A stretch of DNA of 64,000 nt from Parahaliea aestuarii (GTDB taxonomy: Bacteria; Pseudomonadota; Gammaproteobacteria; Pseudomonadales; Halieaceae): contig NZ_VRYZ01000003.1 in assembly GCF_008064635.1 (NCBI RefSeq), positions 248,001 to 312,000 on the forward strand, given 5' to 3'. The notes below the pieces were generated by a model. That model searched no databases and was not told the DNA's origin. It saw nothing but the letters and a program-made list of their open reading frames with translations. The position numbers and the translations under genes were made by a program. Shown piece after piece: positions 1 through 11,530 of this stretch (position 1 is the first letter of the stretch; every line of letters starts with the position of its first letter).

Positions 1-229
1 CCAGTCCGAGGCGGCGGACGCGGAACGCCGCGGAGTGGAAGCCGACGACAAACTGCTGGAAGAAATCGACAACCTGCAGGAGGAGCTTGCCGGCAATGAG
101 CAGCGCATTGGCCAGCGGCGAGTTGAGCTCGACGCAGTTGCCGCCAGCTATGAGCGGGATATTGCGCGCTTCGAGGAAATTCTGGATCTGGTGAAGTTGC
201 GCCAGCAGCGCGAGCGCGGCGAGTTGTGA
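1..229 (+). CDS. C-terminal end of an unidentified coiled-coil protein (partial)
   Basis: The frame is open from base 2 to a TGA at 227-229, so the 5' part of the gene lies outside the window. The visible 75 residues are almost entirely charged and heptad-like, rich in Glu, Gln, Arg and Leu (for example EEIDNLQEELAGNEQRIGQR), as in a coiled coil. No catalytic motif or membrane segment is visible. The stop abuts the stop of the convergent slmA gene with no spacer. I do not recognise the family; the fragment alone does not support a function. Confidence 0.6.
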   Translation, partial: QSEAADAERRGVEADDKLLEEIDNLQEELAGNEQRIGQRRVELDAVAASYERDIARFEEILDLVKLRQQRERGEL

Positions 230-880
230 TCAGCTCTGGCTGGCAAAGCTGCCAGCCGGTTGTGTTGCTGCACGAGTGATCGCTTCGCGGAAAAAACCGG
301 CCATCAACAAATCCCACTGCTCGCTCCAGCCGTCTGTAGGAGAGCGGCTGAAGCCGCTGCGCACGAACTGGGAGATGCGCCCCTCGGCCGCGGCCATCAG
401 CAGGTTGGCCGCCTGGTTGAGGGGGATGGTGGGGCGCAGGCCCTCGCGCAATTCCGCCTCGCGTATCACCTGCCGCAGCTGGGTTTCGTAGCGATCGTAT
501 AGCTGGGCCACGCGCACATGCAGGCGCTCGGTTTCCCCCGCCAGCGCGTCGCCGGTGAGTATGCGGGTGATGCCGGGGTTGCGCTCGGTGAAGGCCAGCA
601 GCAGGCTGAGCATCTTTTCGCAACGACGGGCGGCGCTCGGCTCTTCCGCAAGAATCAGGTTGATGCGGGAGAACAGGGTGTCCTCGATAAACTCGATCAA
701 CCCTTCAAACATCTTCGACTTACTGGGGAAGTGGCGGTATAGCGCTGCCTCGGATACCCCCACCTGGCGCGCCAACCCGGCTGTGGTAATCCGGTTGCCC
801 GGGTTGGCCTCGAGCATTTGCGCCAGGGCTTCGAGAATCTGCTGCCGACGTTGTGATTTTCTAGGGGACATTGCGCTCAC
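230..880 (-). CDS. slmA: Nucleoid occlusion factor SlmA (TetR family)
   Basis: SlmA binds specific chromosomal sites and FtsZ, blocking septum assembly over the nucleoid. The 216-residue protein has an N-terminal TetR-type DNA-binding domain. The recognition-helix motif [14 protein letters not shown] is at residues 41-54 and is followed by the SlmA-typical stretch [34 protein letters not shown] in the middle also matches this family rather than generic TetR repressors. It is the last gene of the minus-strand run coaBC-algC-argB-slmA, 97 bp after argB, which is the usual gammaproteobacterial position. Start ambiguity: Met1 and Met4 are both possible. Confidence 0.93.
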   Translation of the reverse strand: MSAMSPRKSQRRQQILEALAQMLEANPGNRITTAGLARQVGVSEAALYRHFPSKSKMFEGLIEFIEDTLFSRINLILAEEPSAARRCEKMLSLLLAFTERNPGITRILTGDALAGETERLHVRVAQLYDRYETQLRQVIREAELREGLRPTIPLNQAANLLMAAAEGRISQFVRSGFSRSPTDGWSEQWDLLMAGFFREAITRAATQPAGSFASQS

Positions 881-977
881 AGAAGGGCCGCCACCCAGTT
901 ATGCTAGCGACAAGCTCAGGCCCCTGCAATAAAAGCCGGACCTGCCAGTGCTTTTATTTGGTCTATGGTGGCCTCGA

Positions 978-1916
<939 letters not shown>

Positions 1917-4373
1917 TTAAAACGGGTTTTGCAGTGCCGGCGCAACGCGGGCCAACTGCTCGCGGAAAGTCGCCATGATGTCTTCCAGCTGTTCCTGCGT
2001 GTCGCCCTCGAAACGGGCGGTCAGCGCCGCCTCGGTGTTGGAGGCGCGCAACAGACCCCAGCCGGCGTGGAAATCCACCCGCAGCCCGTCCAGGCTGGTC
2101 ACCTTGCCAGCACCGAAATCGGCCTGTTCGGCCAGGCGCTTGATGACGGCGAATTTCTCCGATTCCGCCACCGGGATGCGCAGTTCCGGCGTGCTCACCG
2201 ACCGCGGTAGTTGCTCCAGTAACTCGTCCAGGCTGGTGTCCTGGTTGGCGCAGAGCTCGGCGAGGCGGGCGGCCGCGTAGAGGCCGTCGTCGTGGCCGTA
2301 CCAGCGCTCACCGAAGAAGATGTGACCGCTGAACTCGCCGCCCAGCAGGGCGCCTGTCTCGGCCATTTTCTCTTTCATGTAGGCGTGGCCGGTTTTCCAC
2401 ATCACCGGGCGGCCGCCCAGTTCGGTGATGAGTCGGGCCAGGTGGCGGCTGCATTTTACATCGAATATCACATCGGCGCCGGGGTTGCGGGCCACGACAT
2501 CGGTCGCCAGCAGCATCAGCAGTTCGTCGGCGCGCACGATCTTCCCGCTGCCGGTCACCACTGCCACCCGGTCACCGTCGCCGTCGAAGGCAACGCCAAA
2601 GTCCGCGCCCCGGTCCTGCACCGCCTGCACCAGGTCGGCGAGGTTGCGCTCGTCACTGGTGTCCGGCGGGTGATTGGGAAAACGGCCGTCCAGCTCGCAG
2701 TGAAGGGGAACCACTTCGCAGTTGAGTTCGCGGAACAGGGCCGGCGCAATTTTCGCGGTGGCGCCATTGCCGGCGTCCACCACCAGCTTGAGAGGGGCCG
2801 GTATGGCCACGTCGCCGGCGATGCGCTCCAGATAAGCGGCACTGACATCCAGGTCGGTCAGCTTCCCCCGCTCGCCGCCCGGCTCCCCGCTCTGACCAGC
2901 CAGAATGCCCTGGCGCAACGCTTCGATACGGCCGGCGCCGATGGTTTTCCCCTCCATGACAATTTTCATGCCGTTGTCCCCGGCCGGGTTGTGGCTACCG
3001 GTCACCATGACCGCCGAGGGGATGTCCAGGTGATGAGTGGCGAAGTACACCATGGGGGTGGGGATAATGCCGATGTCGATGACCGCGAGGCCGCCGTCCA
3101 GCAGCGAGTTGATCAACTGGCCGCGAATACGGGGACTGGACAGGCGGCCATCGCTGGCGACGATCACCTGTGACTGCCCGCCCTCCTGCAGGGAGGCGGC
3201 GAGGGCGGTTGCGATACGCTGCACCAGGTCATCAGTCAGCTCGGTATCTGCATTGCCGCGTATATCGTAGGCGCGGAAGATGTGGCCCGGGAAGTGGTCG
3301 CCGGCGTCGAGGTCAAGGCCCAGTTCAAGCTCTCCGATGTCCTCGTCGATAAAATTGTTGTCCTGGTAGAGCAAGCTGCGCTCGGGCTCGTCGTGCTCGC
3401 CAGCGTCTATTGCGTGAGCGGGGTCTGCACTTTCTGCACGGGCTTTCCCGGCGGTGTGGGTCCTGCGCAGGTGAGAGCGTAAGCCGGCATTGTTGCGGGC
3501 TATCCACGCGGTAGCCGCCGCGCCCAACAGTCCACCGAGCAGCGCCACGGCGGCGACCAGGAGATAGGGGAAGCGATCTGGCTCGATAGCGGCGAGAAGT
3601 TCGGTACCGGGTGTGAACACTACCCGCCAGGGGGTTCCCTCTACCGTGGCGGTGCCGGCAAGCCCGGCAACTGAGTTCCCGGCATCGCCACTGGTGGCAA
3701 TGCTGATCAGGTGGTCGTGACCGCGATTGTCGGTGAATTGCTGCTGCAAATCGTAGCGCCCGCCCTGGCCGCCGGTGGGTAGATACTGCATCACCGAATG
3801 GTTGGGGAAAGAGAGCAGGGCCACGGCCGGAATACCGGTAGTGCCCGGCAATTGCACCAACTGGGCGAGACTGGTCAGCCACAGCTCGCCGGCCTTGTAG
3901 GACTCCAGCGCCGGTGCTTCGCTGGCGCTGGCCCGGCGCAACAGGTCCACTTCGATATGGTTGCGCAGGCCCAGTGCGCTCAGGGAATAGTTGCTGGACT
4001 GCAGTTGCGGCAGCGGCAGCAGGCGCACGCCGCGCGACTCGGGGAAACTCTGCCGCAGTGTCTTCTCCAGCGCATCCAGGTCCGGCGCGGTCTCGCCGAT
4101 ACTCGGAGGCAGTGCGGTAACGGTGCCCGCCAGGCGTTGCTGGAACTGTTGCAGGCCCCGGCTCAGTTGGGCGGCCGCCTGCTCGGCCTGTAACTGACTC
4201 AGTTGCCCTGCCTGCCGGGCAATTTGCGCCGGCTGGTAGACCGTGAGCAGCCAGCCGAGGCCCGCTGCCAGCAGTAGTGCGGCGCAGAGGGCGCCGCCGA
4301 CCAGTGGGCGCAACCCACCAGGCCTGGTGGCCGGCTCCGGATCCGTGGAGGCCTGTTGTTTGTTGCGGAACAT
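1917..4373 (-). CDS. algC: Phosphomannomutase/phosphoglucomutase with N-terminal membrane domain
   Basis: Interconverts hexose 6- and 1-phosphates for LPS, exopolysaccharide and nucleotide-sugar synthesis. The last ~450 of 818 residues are the mutase: the domain opens at IFRAYDIRG, the phosphoserine loop is TGSHNP (about residue 460) and the metal-binding loop is DGDGDR (about residue 595). The first ~350 residues carry a transmembrane helix near residues 25-47, a probable periplasmic domain and a second helix near residue 275, then an acidic linker. This long form is known in Pseudomonas and relatives; the role of the N-terminal part is not known to me. It sits between coaBC and argB with 43-bp and 36-bp gaps. 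dut, usually located here, is absent. Confidence 0.95.
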   Translation of the reverse strand: MFRNKQQASTDPEPATRPGGLRPLVGGALCAALLLAAGLGWLLTVYQPAQIARQAGQLSQLQAEQAAAQLSRGLQQFQQRLAGTVTALPPSIGETAPDLDALEKTLRQSFPESRGVRLLPLPQLQSSNYSLSALGLRNHIEVDLLRRASASEAPALESYKAGELWLTSLAQLVQLPGTTGIPAVALLSFPNHSVMQYLPTGGQGGRYDLQQQFTDNRGHDHLISIATSGDAGNSVAGLAGTATVEGTPWRVVFTPGTELLAAIEPDRFPYLLVAAVALLGGLLGAAATAWIARNNAGLRSHLRRTHTAGKARAESADPAHAIDAGEHDEPERSLLYQDNNFIDEDIGELELGLDLDAGDHFPGHIFRAYDIRGNADTELTDDLVQRIATALAASLQEGGQSQVIVASDGRLSSPRIRGQLINSLLDGGLAVIDIGIIPTPMVYFATHHLDIPSAVMVTGSHNPAGDNGMKIVMEGKTIGAGRIEALRQGILAGQSGEPGGERGKLTDLDVSAAYLERIAGDVAIPAPLKLVVDAGNGATAKIAPALFRELNCEVVPLHCELDGRFPNHPPDTSDERNLADLVQAVQDRGADFGVAFDGDGDRVAVVTGSGKIVRADELLMLLATDVVARNPGADVIFDVKCSRHLARLITELGGRPVMWKTGHAYMKEKMAETGALLGGEFSGHIFFGERWYGHDDGLYAAARLAELCANQDTSLDELLEQLPRSVSTPELRIPVAESEKFAVIKRLAEQADFGAGKVTSLDGLRVDFHAGWGLLRASNTEAALTARFEGDTQEQLEDIMATFREQLARVAPALQNPF

Positions 4374-4416
4374 TCCCTTCCCTAGTTGCTAATGGCCCAG
4401 CGCCCGGCGCCCCGTT

Positions 4417-5619
4417 TCACTGCGGCTGGCCGGCGTGTGTCGCAATCAGCTGGATGATCTGCCGGGCCAGGGTCTGCTTGCCGGCCCTGGCCAGGGCCTG
4501 TTCACCCTCGCGCCAGATCACCGTAACTTCGTTCTCGTCGCTGGCGAATCCGAGGCCTTCAGCAGCGACATCGTTGGCGACGATCATGTCGAGGTTCTTG
4601 CGGGCAAGTTTGTCGCGGGCATAGTTGAGCACGTCGCGGGTTTCTGCTGCAAAGCCCACCGTGAACGGCCGCGGCGACCCGGCCGCGACGGCGGCGACAA
4701 TATCGGGGTTGCGCACCAGTGCGAGGCTGCTGTGCTCACCGCCTTTCTTTATTTTCTGATCCTGGATTTCCGCCGGCCGGTAGTCAGCCACGGCGGCGCA
4801 GGCGATGAAAATATCGCAACTGGCACTGCGTTCCTGGCAGGCTGCCAGCATGTCGCGGGCGCTGATCACGTCCACCCGCTCGACATGCTCTGGTGTGGCG
4901 AGGCCAACCGGGCCCGACACCAGGGTCGTCCTGGCGCCGGCTTCGACGGCGGCCCGCGCGAGGGCGTAGCCCATCTTGCCGGAGCTGTGATTGCTCAGGT
5001 AGCGCACCGGATCAAGGGCTTCGCGAGTCGGGCCGGCGGTAATCACCACCCGTTTGCCGGCCAGGGCAGTATTGGCGAACAGGGCGGCGGCGTGCTCGGC
5101 AATCAGGTTGGGCTCTTCCATGCGCCCCGGACCGACATCGCCACAGGCCTGTTCGCCGGCGGCGGGACCTACCAGATGCACGCCGCGCTGGCGCAGGGTA
5201 TCGGCGTTGGCCAGGGTGGCCGGGTCGCGCCACATCTGCTGGTTCATGGCCGGGGCCAGCAGTATGGGGGCGGGCGTGGCCAGGGCCAGGGTGGTGAGCA
5301 GGTCGTCGGCGCGTCCGCCGGCCAGACGCGCCAACAGGTCGGCGGTGGCCGGAGCGATGAGCAGCAGGTCGGCCCAGCGCGCCAGCTCGATATGGCCCAT
5401 GCCGAGTTCGGCTTCGCTGTCCAGCAGCTCGGAGTGCACCGGATTGCCGGACAGTGCCTGCAGGGTCAGCGGTGTGATGAATTCCTGTGCGCCACGGGTC
5501 ATGACCACGCGCACGGTGGCGCCGAGTGTTTTCAGCTGTCGCACGAGCTCGGCAGATTTGTAGGCAGCGATACCGCCACTGACACCGAGAACGACATTGC
5601 GATTAAAAAGATGTGCCAT
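4417..5619 (-). CDS. coaBC: Bifunctional phosphopantothenoylcysteine decarboxylase / phosphopantothenate-cysteine ligase
   Basis: Catalyses two consecutive steps of coenzyme A synthesis. The N-terminal half (about residues 1-185) is the FMN-dependent CoaC decarboxylase: [18 protein letters not shown] near the start, the catalytic His in [11 protein letters not shown] and the PAMN substrate-binding motif (APAMNQQMW). The C-terminal half is the CTP-dependent CoaB ligase, beginning at [20 protein letters not shown] with the SSGKMG loop, and carrying NPDIVA further on. At 400 residues it has the usual length. It diverges from radC across 132 bp, the standard gammaproteobacterial arrangement. Confidence 0.97.
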   Translation of the reverse strand: MAHLFNRNVVLGVSGGIAAYKSAELVRQLKTLGATVRVVMTRGAQEFITPLTLQALSGNPVHSELLDSEAELGMGHIELARWADLLLIAPATADLLARLAGGRADDLLTTLALATPAPILLAPAMNQQMWRDPATLANADTLRQRGVHLVGPAAGEQACGDVGPGRMEEPNLIAEHAAALFANTALAGKRVVITAGPTREALDPVRYLSNHSSGKMGYALARAAVEAGARTTLVSGPVGLATPEHVERVDVISARDMLAACQERSASCDIFIACAAVADYRPAEIQDQKIKKGGEHSSLALVRNPDIVAAVAAGSPRPFTVGFAAETRDVLNYARDKLARKNLDMIVANDVAAEGLGFASDENEVTVIWREGEQALARAGKQTLARQIIQLIATHAGQPQ

Positions 5620-5751
5620 TCACACTTCCGAGCTGGGACACTGGGCCTGGGAATCGGCAAGATACCACCCCGCTTCGCGGCTTGTCACCGCCGGACTCGG
5701 GAGTGGCGATTCCCCCTGCAATCAGCAGTGCCGGCGAGGCAGGGAGGCCCG

Positions 5752-6426
5752 ATGGCAATCAGTGACTGGGGCGCGGGTGAGGGGCCGCGCGACAAATTAC
5801 TGCAGCGCGGCGCGCAGGCGGTGAGCGACGCCGAGTTGCTGGCCGTGTTGTTGCGCACCGGACACCGGGGGAGCACTGCCCTCGATCTGGCGCGCGAGTT
5901 GCTGGGGCGCTTTGGCGGTATTCGCGGAGTGCTGGCGGCACCCGGTCAGCAAATGCTGGATTGCCCGGGCATGGGCGAAAGCAAGGTTGCCCAGCTGCAG
6001 GCCGCCCAGGAGCTGGCGCGGCGCCAGGTTCAGGAGGGGTTGGCCGAGGGGGATCTGATGGGCAACCCCCAGCAGACCCGTCTGTTTCTGAGTCATCACC
6101 TGGGCGGGCGGGAGCGCGAGGTGTTTACCTGCCTGTTTCTCGACAACCAGCACAGACTGCTGCGTTGCGAAGACCTGTTTTACGGTACACTGGACGGCGC
6201 TGCGGTCTATCCGCGGGAGGTGGCCGTTCGCGCTCTCCAGTACAGGGCGGCGGCGGTGATCCTGGCGCATAATCATCCCTCCGGTGTGGCGGAACCCAGC
6301 TCGGCCGACCGGCGTATCACCGAGCGCCTGCAGGATGCGCTGGGGCTACTGGATATCCGGGTGCTCGACCACATCATTGTCGGCCGGGGCCAGAGTTACT
6401 CTTTCGCTGAGCGGGGCCTGCTTTAG
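5752..6426 (+). CDS. radC: RadC family JAB1/MPN-domain protein
   Basis: 224 residues starting at the ATG at 5752; the longer upstream reading frame is only the antisense of coaBC. Residues 1-100 contain a helix-hairpin-helix region ([37 protein letters not shown]). The C-terminal JAMM metalloprotease-like fold contains HNHPSG at residues 173-178 followed by SSADRRIT, the zinc-ligand pattern of the family. The biochemical role is unsettled, and the older assignment as a repair protein is weak. It diverges from coaBC and precedes rpmB-rpmG, the conserved context. Confidence 0.93.
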   Translation: MAISDWGAGEGPRDKLLQRGAQAVSDAELLAVLLRTGHRGSTALDLARELLGRFGGIRGVLAAPGQQMLDCPGMGESKVAQLQAAQELARRQVQEGLAEGDLMGNPQQTRLFLSHHLGGREREVFTCLFLDNQHRLLRCEDLFYGTLDGAAVYPREVAVRALQYRAAAVILAHNHPSGVAEPSSADRRITERLQDALGLLDIRVLDHIIVGRGQSYSFAERGLL

Positions 6427-6510
6427 CGCAGGCGCTTGTTGCGCCTATATATAGAAGAAGGAAGGGTCGGTGTGTCGTGGAGGATGCTGGTCAATCTTTC
6501 GGCATTTCCC

Positions 6511-6539
6511 TTGCCTGGGCCGGGGTGTTCTGGTATAAA
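6511..6539 (+). promoter_or_regulatory. Sigma-70-type promoter of rpmB-rpmG
   Basis: The -35 element TTGCCT (6511-6516) and the -10 element TATAAA (6534-6539) are separated by exactly 17 bp. The bases after the -10 are GC-rich (GTCGCGC), like the discriminators of growth-rate-controlled ribosomal promoters, which suggests stringent control. It lies about 90 bp upstream of rpmB. Confidence 0.75.
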
Positions 6540-6626
6540 GTCGCGCTTCGCGCGGCTGGGTCTCATTTTTGACCCGGAAAGCCACACCAGTTTCTGATAA
6601 TTCCCGGGTTTGTGGGAGAGGCAATC

Positions 6627-6863
6627 ATGGCAAGAGTCTGTCAGGTCACCGGCAAGCGTCCGGTCACCGGTAACAACGTATCACACGCAAAAAACCGCAC
6701 ACGTCGTCGTTTTTTGCCCAATCTGCACCAGCACCGTTTCTGGGTTGAGTCCGAGAAGCGCTTTGTCACCCTGCGAGTTTCCAGCAAGGGCATGCGCATC
6801 ATCGACAAAAAGGGTATCGAGACTGTTCTCGGCGATATCCGCGCCCGTGGTGAAAAGGTCTAA
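6627..6863 (+). CDS. rpmB: 50S ribosomal protein L28
   Basis: A 78-residue basic protein beginning [20 protein letters not shown], with the L28 signatures [13 protein letters not shown] and [19 protein letters not shown]. This is the standard L28 length. The ATG at 6627 is chosen because it gives the conserved [10 protein letters not shown] start and is preceded by a GGGAGAGG-type ribosome-binding site. It is a component of the large ribosomal subunit and is cotranscribed with rpmG, 27 bp downstream, from the promoter at 6511-6539. Confidence 0.98.
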   Translation: MARVCQVTGKRPVTGNNVSHAKNRTRRRFLPNLHQHRFWVESEKRFVTLRVSSKGMRIIDKKGIETVLGDIRARGEKV

Positions 6864-6890
6864 TCGGCTTTACGCCAAGGGAGATTTCCG

Positions 6891-7046
6891 ATGAGAGAAA
6901 AGATTCGTATGATTTCGTCAGCTGGTACTGGTCACTTCTATACCACTGACAAGAACAAGCGCACCACTCCAGACAAACTGGAAATGAAAAAGTTTGACCC
7001 GGTTGTGCGCAAGCATGTCATGTATAAAGAAGGCAAGATTAAGTAA
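6891..7046 (+). CDS. rpmG: 50S ribosomal protein L33
   Basis: A 51-residue protein, [20 protein letters not shown] and onward, ending EGKIK, matching proteobacterial L33 along its length ([27 protein letters not shown]). No zinc-binding cysteines are present, so this is the zinc-independent (C-minus) form. A GGGAG ribosome-binding site precedes the ATG. It follows rpmB by 27 bp and is closed by a strong terminator 44 bp downstream. Confidence 0.98.
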   Translation: MREKIRMISSAGTGHFYTTDKNKRTTPDKLEMKKFDPVVRKHVMYKEGKIK

Positions 7047-7090
7047 GGTCTGCCTTCTTTAATCCCGCCAACGGCGGGTATGACGACCCC

Positions 7091-7116
7091 GAAAACCCCG
7101 GCTTGCCGGGGTTTTC
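7091..7116 (+). terminator. Rho-independent terminator after rpmG
   Basis: Perfect inverted repeat of 12 bases per arm, GAAAACCCCGGC and GCCGGGGTTTTC, separated by TT. The right arm ends in a T run, and because the left arm begins with an A run the hairpin could act in both directions. It separates the ribosomal operon from mutM. Confidence 0.88.
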
Positions 7117-7143
7117 CGCATCTGAGCCTCCCCCGGAGAATGC

Positions 7144-7959
7144 GTGCCTGAGTTGCCCGAAGTCGAAACCACCCGCCGCGGTGTAGCGCCTTACACCGAG
7201 GGCCGCATTGTGCGCGCCGTGGTGGTGAGAGAGGCGCGGTTGCGTTGGCCGGTGCCGGCGGATATTGGCCAACGCCTGGCTGGTCAGCGCATCCAGGGTA
7301 TTGAGCGCCGCGCCAAGTACCTGCTGTTTCATAGCGCCCGGGGCAGCCTGCTGGTTCATCTCGGCATGTCAGGTTCGCTGCGGGTGTTGCCGGGTGGGGC
7401 GCCGCAGCCCGGGCGTCACGACCACGTGGATATCGTGCTGGAGGGGGGCGGTGTTCTGCGCTTCAATGACCCGCGCCGCTTCGGCTGCATCCTCTGGGTG
7501 GAACCGGGCGAGACCCATCCCCTGTTATCCCGGCTCGGCCCGGAACCGCTGTCGGAGGATTTTACCGGCGCACTTCTGATGCGGCGCTCCCGTGGTCGCA
7601 GGGGGCCGGTGAAGAGCTTCATCATGGACGGCCAGGTGGTGGTGGGCGTTGGTAATATTTACGCCAACGAGGCCCTCTATCTCTCCGGTATCCGCCCCGA
7701 CCGGGCTGCCGGACGGATTTCTGCCCATCGTTACGACACCCTGGCAGAGAACATTAAGCAAGTGCTTACTTCGGCGATAGAGCAGGGCGGCACGACCCTC
7801 AGGGATTTTGTTGGCGGCGATGGCAAGCCCGGATATTTCGCCCAGCAGCTCTATGTGTACGGCCGCGCGGGCCAGCCCTGCAAGGGCTGCGGCGGGCTGT
7901 TGCGGGAGCAGCGCCTGGGCCAGCGCAGTAGCGTCTACTGCGTGACCTGTCAGCGCTGA
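7144..7959 (+). CDS. mutM: Formamidopyrimidine-DNA glycosylase (Fpg/MutM)
   Basis: Removes 8-oxoguanine and formamidopyrimidines from DNA and nicks the abasic site. After removal of the initiator Met, the protein begins [12 protein letters not shown], so Pro is the N-terminal nucleophile and Glu the catalytic acid. KYLLFH near residue 57 contains the conserved Lys, and NIYANEALY lies in the helix-two-turn-helix domain. The C-terminus has a zinc finger, CKGC and CVTC. The start is a GTG at 7144. Length is 271 residues, normal for the family. It follows rpmG as in many gammaproteobacteria. Confidence 0.97.
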   Translation: MPELPEVETTRRGVAPYTEGRIVRAVVVREARLRWPVPADIGQRLAGQRIQGIERRAKYLLFHSARGSLLVHLGMSGSLRVLPGGAPQPGRHDHVDIVLEGGGVLRFNDPRRFGCILWVEPGETHPLLSRLGPEPLSEDFTGALLMRRSRGRRGPVKSFIMDGQVVVGVGNIYANEALYLSGIRPDRAAGRISAHRYDTLAENIKQVLTSAIEQGGTTLRDFVGGDGKPGYFAQQLYVYGRAGQPCKGCGGLLREQRLGQRSSVYCVTCQR

Positions 7960-8011
7960 TCGGGCTACACTGGTTCGCCTCAGGGGAGCGGGCTTCGCCC
8001 GGGAGTGGAGA

Positions 8012-8374
8012 ATGAAAATAACAGCAGTGACCCGTCGCCTGCCGACGGCGGTTTTGGTGGGTAGTCTGGCGTTGCCACAGATGCTGTGGGCGCAGGCAGC
8101 GGTAGATGAGAGTCCCAGTGCCGGCGCCATGGTCGGCGATTTGCTGGTGGCCCGGCCCATGGGGCTGGTGGCGACAGTGGGTGGCACGGCGGCTTTCCTG
8201 GTCAGCCTGCCCTTCACCCTGCTCGCCGGTCACGCCAGCGAGGCGGCCGAAACCCTGATGGTAGGGCCGGCTCGCACCACCTTCATGCGCTGCCTGGGTT
8301 GTACCGAGAACGGCTACACCAACAAAGACGTTGAGCGCTATCGGGAAATGCAGGGCGACGATTCCGGGGAGTAG
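8012..8374 (+). CDS. Small exported protein of unknown function
   Basis: A 120-residue protein with a clear signal peptide (MKITAVTRRLPTAVLVGSLA, cleavage predicted after WAQA). The mature part contains a hydrophobic segment, RPMGLVATVGGTAAFLVSLPFTLL, and two cysteines (MRCLGC) near the C-terminus. A GGAGA ribosome-binding site precedes the ATG. The glycine-rich hydrophobic centre resembles small gammaproteobacterial proteins often loosely labelled multidrug transporter; the sequence gives no basis for transport. It lies between mutM and the convergent coaD, 20 bp from the latter's stop. Confidence 0.7.
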   Translation: MKITAVTRRLPTAVLVGSLALPQMLWAQAAVDESPSAGAMVGDLLVARPMGLVATVGGTAAFLVSLPFTLLAGHASEAAETLMVGPARTTFMRCLGCTENGYTNKDVERYREMQGDDSGE

Positions 8375-8394
8375 GCTTCGCGCCCCTCACGCAG

Positions 8395-9550
<1,156 letters not shown>

Positions 9551-9631
9551 TTCTCGCTCTTTCGCAGAGGTGGTAGGATACGCGTTTGCGCGGAGGTTCC
9601 GTCTGCGCACTCTACACCAGCACAGCAGATT

Positions 9632-10864
9632 ATGAAGTTTTTCAGACGCAAGAAAGCTGCGGAAAAGCCGGCGGCTCCACCCGCCCCCGCGCCGGAAACA
9701 CCGCAATCGGATCCTGCAACGGAGGCGGCCGCGGCCACCGAAGTCGTGCAGAGCGCTGTACCTGCGCCCGCAGCTCAGGAAGCCCAGGACGATCGGGCCG
9801 CCGCAGTGCCGGAGCCTGCCGCAGAGCCGGTGGCGTCACCGGTGCCCGCTGCATCCGCCACCGCACCCTCCGATGCCGAACCTCCGGCCACGGCGACAGA
9901 GCAGACCAAACCGGTTGGCAAGGAGAAGCCGGAGAAGGACGGCTTTTTCCGCCGCCTGCGGCGAGGCCTCGGTCGCACCAGCGACAACCTCGTTCAGGGG
10001 CTCGGCACCCTTTTCCTCGGTCGCAAGGAAATCGACGACGAACTGCTGGAGGAACTGGAGTCGCGCCTGCTGATGGCCGATGTCGGTGTGGAAGCCACGG
10101 TCGATATTATCGGCCGCCTCACCCAGCGCGTGTCGCGCAAGGAACTGACCCAGCCCTCCGCCCTGGAGCAGGCGCTGAAGGAAGAGCTGCAGGCCCTGCT
10201 GGAGCCCTGCGAAGTGCCCCTGGTGCCCGCCGGCCACAAACCCTACGTCATTCTTATGGTGGGCGTGAACGGGGTCGGCAAGACCACCACCATTGGCAAG
10301 CTGGCGCGGCGCTTCCAGTCAGAGGGGCGATCGGTGATGCTGGCTGCAGGTGACACATTCCGTGCCGCCGCCGTGGAACAGTTGCAAGTCTGGGGCGAGC
10401 GCAACAATGTGCCGGTGATTGCCCAGCACACCGGCGCCGACAGCGCCTCGGTGCTGTTCGATGCCCTGCAGGCCGCCCAGGCCCGGGGCACGGACGTGCT
10501 GATTGCCGATACCGCCGGCCGCCTGCACAACAAGGACCACCTGATGGAGGAGTTGCGCAAGGTGGTGCGGGTGATGGGCAAGCTGGACGCCGGAGCGCCC
10601 CACGAGGTGATGCTGGTCCTGGATGCCGGTACCGGCCAGAACGCCCTGTCCCAGGCCAGCCAGTTCCAGCAGGTGGTCGGTGTCACGGGTATCACCCTGA
10701 CCAAGCTCGACGGCACCGCCAAGGGCGGGGTGATTTTCGCCATTGCCCGCAAACTCGGCCTGCCGATCCGCTTTATCGGTGTCGGCGAGGCGGTGGAAGA
10801 CCTGCGACCCTTCGAGGCGGAACCGTTTATCCGCGCCCTGTTTGAGCGCGAAGAGGACAGCTGA
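9632..10864 (+). CDS. ftsY: Signal recognition particle receptor FtsY
   Basis: The receptor that docks SRP-ribosome complexes at the inner membrane. At 410 residues it has a basic start (MKFFRRKKAAEK), an Ala/Pro/Glu-rich variable A domain of about 110 residues, then the NG GTPase domain. Visible motifs are GVNGVGKTTTIGKLA (G1), DTFRAAAVEQL (G2), DTAGRLHN (G3) and TKLDGTAKGG (G4). ATG 9632 is the start; the frame is open farther upstream only as antisense of rsmD. FtsE follows after 3 bp, so ftsY-ftsE-ftsX form one operon. Confidence 0.97.
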   Translation: MKFFRRKKAAEKPAAPPAPAPETPQSDPATEAAAATEVVQSAVPAPAAQEAQDDRAAAVPEPAAEPVASPVPAASATAPSDAEPPATATEQTKPVGKEKPEKDGFFRRLRRGLGRTSDNLVQGLGTLFLGRKEIDDELLEELESRLLMADVGVEATVDIIGRLTQRVSRKELTQPSALEQALKEELQALLEPCEVPLVPAGHKPYVILMVGVNGVGKTTTIGKLARRFQSEGRSVMLAAGDTFRAAAVEQLQVWGERNNVPVIAQHTGADSASVLFDALQAAQARGTDVLIADTAGRLHNKDHLMEELRKVVRVMGKLDAGAPHEVMLVLDAGTGQNALSQASQFQQVVGVTGITLTKLDGTAKGGVIFAIARKLGLPIRFIGVGEAVEDLRPFEAEPFIRALFEREEDS

Positions 10865-10867
10865 CGC

Positions 10868-11530
10868 ATGATCCAGTTCGAGCGGGTCAGCAAGCGCTAC
10901 GAGGAGGGCCACGACGCCCTGCGCGAAATCAGCCTCGAGATCGCCCGCGACGATCTGGTCTTTCTGACCGGACATTCAGGTGCCGGCAAATCCACCCTGC
11001 TGCGGCTGATCATGCTGATGGACCGGCCCACCCGGGGCAAGGTGCGGATCGACGGCCGCGACCTCGCCACGATCGGCTCCCGCGGCATTCCCGCTCACCG
11101 CCGCAACATCGGGGTGGTATTCCAGAATCACCAGCTGCTGTTTGATCGCAGCGTCTTCGACAATGTCGCGCTGCCGCTGGTGATCGCCGGTTACGACCAG
11201 CGCGAGATCGGCCGCCGGGTGCGCGCCGCCCTGGACAAGGTGGGCCTGCTGGCCCGGGAAAGGGCGCTGCCTATTACCCTGTCCGGAGGTGAACAGCAGC
11301 GCGTCGGTATCGCCCGCGCCGTGGTCGGGCGACCGCGCATCCTGCTGGCCGACGAACCCACCGGCAACCTGGACCCGGCCCTGTCGGCGGAAATCATGGC
11401 GCTGTTCGAGGCCTTCAACCAGGTGGGCGTGACGGTGCTGATCGCCAGCCACGACCTGGCGCTGATCTCGCGTCTGCAGCACCGCATTATTACCCTGCGT
11501 GACGGCCAGCTGGTGGGAGGTGCCGCCTGA
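10868..11530 (+). CDS. ftsE: Cell division ATP-binding protein FtsE
   Basis: The ATPase of the FtsEX complex, which couples septal peptidoglycan hydrolysis to division. The 220-residue ABC protein has Walker A GHSGAGKST near residue 36, the signature LSGGEQQRVGIARA, Walker B ILLADEPTGNLD and switch His in IASHD. MIQFERVSKRYEEGHDAL is a typical FtsE start. It is separated from ftsY by 3 bp and its stop overlaps the ftsX start codon, indicating translational coupling. Confidence 0.97.
   Translation: MIQFERVSKRYEEGHDALREISLEIARDDLVFLTGHSGAGKSTLLRLIMLMDRPTRGKVRIDGRDLATIGSRGIPAHRRNIGVVFQNHQLLFDRSVFDNVALPLVIAGYDQREIGRRVRAALDKVGLLARERALPITLSGGEQQRVGIARAVVGRPRILLADEPTGNLDPALSAEIMALFEAFNQVGVTVLIASHDLALISRLQHRIITLRDGQLVGGAA

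Noticed and set aside
4435..5751. Long open frame upstream of radC, continuous with it across the coaBC gene.
   Set aside because: It is antisense to coaBC, whose two domains are fully conserved. RadC homology starts at the ATG at 5752.
8012..8374. Multidrug transporter label for the small exported protein.
   Set aside because: 120 residues with one hydrophobic segment beyond the signal peptide cannot form a known transporter fold.
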